Positions 4,667 through 6,236 of a stretch of 6,236 bases of DNA are shown one piece after another. Each line of letters opens with the position of its first letter. Position 1 is the first letter of the stretch. The notes beneath the pieces are model-generated. The model had not been told where the DNA came from. It saw nothing but the letters and a program-made list of their open reading frames with translations, and made no database searches. The position numbers and the translations under genes are program-made. The stretch comes from DATKXO01 sp035528995 (GTDB lineage Bacteria; Planctomycetota; Phycisphaerae; UBA1845), in contig DATKXO010000192.1 of assembly GCA_035528995.1 (NCBI GenBank), forward strand, positions 1 through 6,236, written 5' to 3'.

Positions 4667-6236
4667 ATGAACACCTGGATTCGATCGATCATCTTTGCTC
4701 CAGCGGTCGTCGCTGTTATCGGGCTTCTGGCCTGGACGTCGCCTGCCGTGCGGGCCGAAGACTCGCCGGCCGATAAGGCCATTGCCCGAGAGCGAGCCAA
4801 GCGCGAGCGACAGACGCAGATCGCGCGCGAGCTGGTCCCCGCACTCGAGCTGAACCGCGGCCAGGCCCGCCGCCTCACGCCCATCCTCGAACAGGCCGCC
4901 GAACTGCACCTCAACGCCTATGAGCAGCAGGCCCAACTCCTGCCTGAGATCATCGAAGCGTTCGCCGACTTTGACCGCGAAGACAGCCTCAACCAGGGCT
5001 TCACGCGTGATGTGGAACGGCGGACCGCCCGACTCAACCACCGGGCCAAGGAGGTCCGGGACAAACTGATGGAAGACATAGCGGGTCTGGAGAAGCAGGC
5101 CACGGCCGTCCTGTCGGCTTCGCAACGGGAGCGATTGGAGAGCTGGTCCAACGGCGGCCAACGCCCGCTGCGCGGCAAAGCGCGGCGTGCGCGGAACACG
5201 TCGCGCAGCCGCTTCCGGTCCGCCAGGAAAGCTCGCCAAGAGGCTGTGGACGAACGCCTGCGTGCCGCCCGGGAGGAATTGACGGAACTGCACAGACAGA
5301 CGTACGGGCATGCCGAACTGGGTCCGGTCGGGCGTTTCCTGCTGCACCCGGCGGCGGCCGAGCCGCTCTGCAAGCTGGCCGGCGTCCGCCCATCGCATAA
5401 CCTGCTGGCCGCGGCACGCGTTTCAGAATGTGGCACGTCCGACTACCCGGTCGCGCTGCGCGACGAGCAGCAAGCCGAGGTGCTGCGGCTGCGGGGCGAG
5501 ATCAACAACTGGAACCTGATCAACGGACTGCACCTGACCCGTGACCAGATCGACCGGATTATGGCGCTTTACGACGCCGCCGTCCCAAACGGGCGCGCCA
5601 CGCAAACCTCAGGGCAACGGGCAACAGGCGTCCCGCGGTTCCTGCTGACGTCGCTCGAGCGGTCGGTCGAGGAGGTCATGAACCCTGGGCAGCGACAGGT
5701 CATCGGCGACTATAAGGCTTGTCTGATCCCGCCGAAGAACTTGAAAGATCCCGTTCGCGTCGGGCAGGCCAGCGACCGCTCGCACCACGAGAGATGGCTC
5801 GCGCGCGCCCGGAAAGCTAGCGGCCCACGGCTGATCAAGCTGGTTGACGGAGCTCTCGATGCGGAGGCCAAGCACCTGGGCCAGCTCAGCCCGGCCGAGC
5901 GCCAGCAGCGCAAAGCCCTGCTGCTCGAGACCGCGCGCCAGGTGGCGAAGATGTCGGACGCCGACTTCGAGCTCAACAAGGCCGAGCTGGCCGAGAGCAT
6001 CGCCCCGCGCGATCGTAGGAAGGAGCTCCAGGGCGAAATTGCGGTGCTGCAACGCGAGCGCGGGCTCCCGGGGCGCGTCGCCCAGTTCATGCTCAAGCCC
6101 GACTTCATCGAACAGCTTCGTGAGCGCGGGCAGCAACTGGCCGAGGGCGTCCAGCAAGAGCAGACCGACCTGGCGCAGGGCCCGCAGGCCGAGAACTGCG
6201 AGAAGGGCTGCGCGATCGACGGCGAAGACAACAAGA
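4667..6236 (+). CDS. Exported helix-rich protein with LTxxQ-like motifs and a CLIPPK...DPVRVGQA segment (3' end missing)
   Basis: The frame is open for 523 codons to the window edge. Residues 1-30 are a signal peptide (AVRA before cleavage). The rest is strongly charged and predicted helical. LTxxQ-like motifs of the kind in CpxP/Spy periplasmic proteins recur at L62 (LNRGQ), L149 (LSASQRERL), L290 (LTRDQIDRI), M338 (MNPGQRQ) and L407 (LSPAERQ). Residues 165-190 are very Arg-rich. A non-helical segment at 349-368 reads YKACLIPPKNLKDPVRVGQA, probably a conserved functional site. A motif occurs twice 250 residues apart, GPVGRFLLHP (219-228) and PGRVAQFMLKP (468-478), each after a charged helix, suggesting an internal duplication. 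Cys residues are at 235, 255, 352, 511 and 515; no CxxCH haem site is seen. It may be a periplasmic chaperone-like, stress or metal-sensing factor, but this is only suggested by the LTxxQ resemblance. I cannot assign a function. Confidence 0.87.
   Translation, partial: MNTWIRSIIFAPAVVAVIGLLAWTSPAVRAEDSPADKAIARERAKRERQTQIARELVPALELNRGQARRLTPILEQAAELHLNAYEQQAQLLPEIIEAFADFDREDSLNQGFTRDVERRTARLNHRAKEVRDKLMEDIAGLEKQATAVLSASQRERLESWSNGGQRPLRGKARRARNTSRSRFRSARKARQEAVDERLRAAREELTELHRQTYGHAELGPVGRFLLHPAAAEPLCKLAGVRPSHNLLAAARVSECGTSDYPVALRDEQQAEVLRLRGEINNWNLINGLHLTRDQIDRIMALYDAAVPNGRATQTSGQRATGVPRFLLTSLERSVEEVMNPGQRQVIGDYKACLIPPKNLKDPVRVGQASDRSHHERWLARARKASGPRLIKLVDGALDAEAKHLGQLSPAERQQRKALLLETARQVAKMSDADFELNKAELAESIAPRDRRKELQGEIAVLQRERGLPGRVAQFMLKPDFIEQLRERGQQLAEGVQQEQTDLAQGPQAENCEKGCAIDGEDNK

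Noticed and set aside
4556..5398. Minus-strand open frame of 280 codons, and another at 5609-6157
   Set aside because: Both lie antisense to the continuous + strand frame 4667-6236, which has a signal peptide, start signals and coherent helical motifs.
6197..6211. CEKGC near the end of the last gene as a haem or metal motif
   Set aside because: It lacks the CxxCH haem pattern, and the protein is cut off by the window edge.

Overview
The window is about 6.2 kb of GC-rich DNA with every supportable gene on the + strand. It most resembles a planctomycete (Planctomycetota, possibly a Phycisphaerae-like or uncultured lineage). The reasons are the tandem genes for secreted proteins ending in paired dockerin/EF-hand-like repeats of the D-x-D-G-D-x-D-x-x-DLGILLA-x-WG type, the Cys-rich 'PTITNC' parallel beta-helix rungs with an 'NIDxDPLF...SPCIDAG...DMGAYE' end module, and the overall base composition. 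The assignment is by recognition, not by search.

Layout. (1) Positions 1-196: the 3' end of a gene whose last 64 codons form a dockerin-like pair. (2) Positions 244-1299: a 351-residue secreted protein with dockerin-like pairs at both its N and C ends around an unrecognised domain of about 190 residues. (3) Positions 1314-2666: a 450-residue secreted beta-helix protein with Pmp-like FSGN/GGGI rungs, the end module and a C-terminal dockerin-like pair. (4) Positions 2838-4448: a longer paralogue of gene 3, interrupted by an in-frame TGA at codon 125 although the frame stays open and family-conserved for another 411 codons. (5) Positions 4667-6236, running off the window: an exported, helix-rich, charged protein with LTxxQ-like motifs and a striking 'CLIPPKNLKDPVRVGQA' segment.

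Expression. Genes 1-3 are closely spaced (47 and 14 bp) and look like one transcription unit. Gene 4 has a candidate sigma70-type promoter in its 171-bp leader, and gene 5 has a perfect extended -10 (TGTTATAAT) in a short AT-rich island. Each of genes 2-5 has a purine-rich ribosome binding site 7-8 nt from the chosen ATG.

How they fit together. The four upstream genes all end in the same kind of Ca-binding pair finishing in WGxxCP-stop, so they probably share one surface destination or one binding partner. No cohesin-like partner is visible here. The array shows recent recombination: the last part of gene 1 and gene 2 share 117 identical bases with an abrupt edge, and both beta-helix genes show block duplication of rungs. 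Gene 5 has no evident mechanistic link to the array and appears to be a separate unit.
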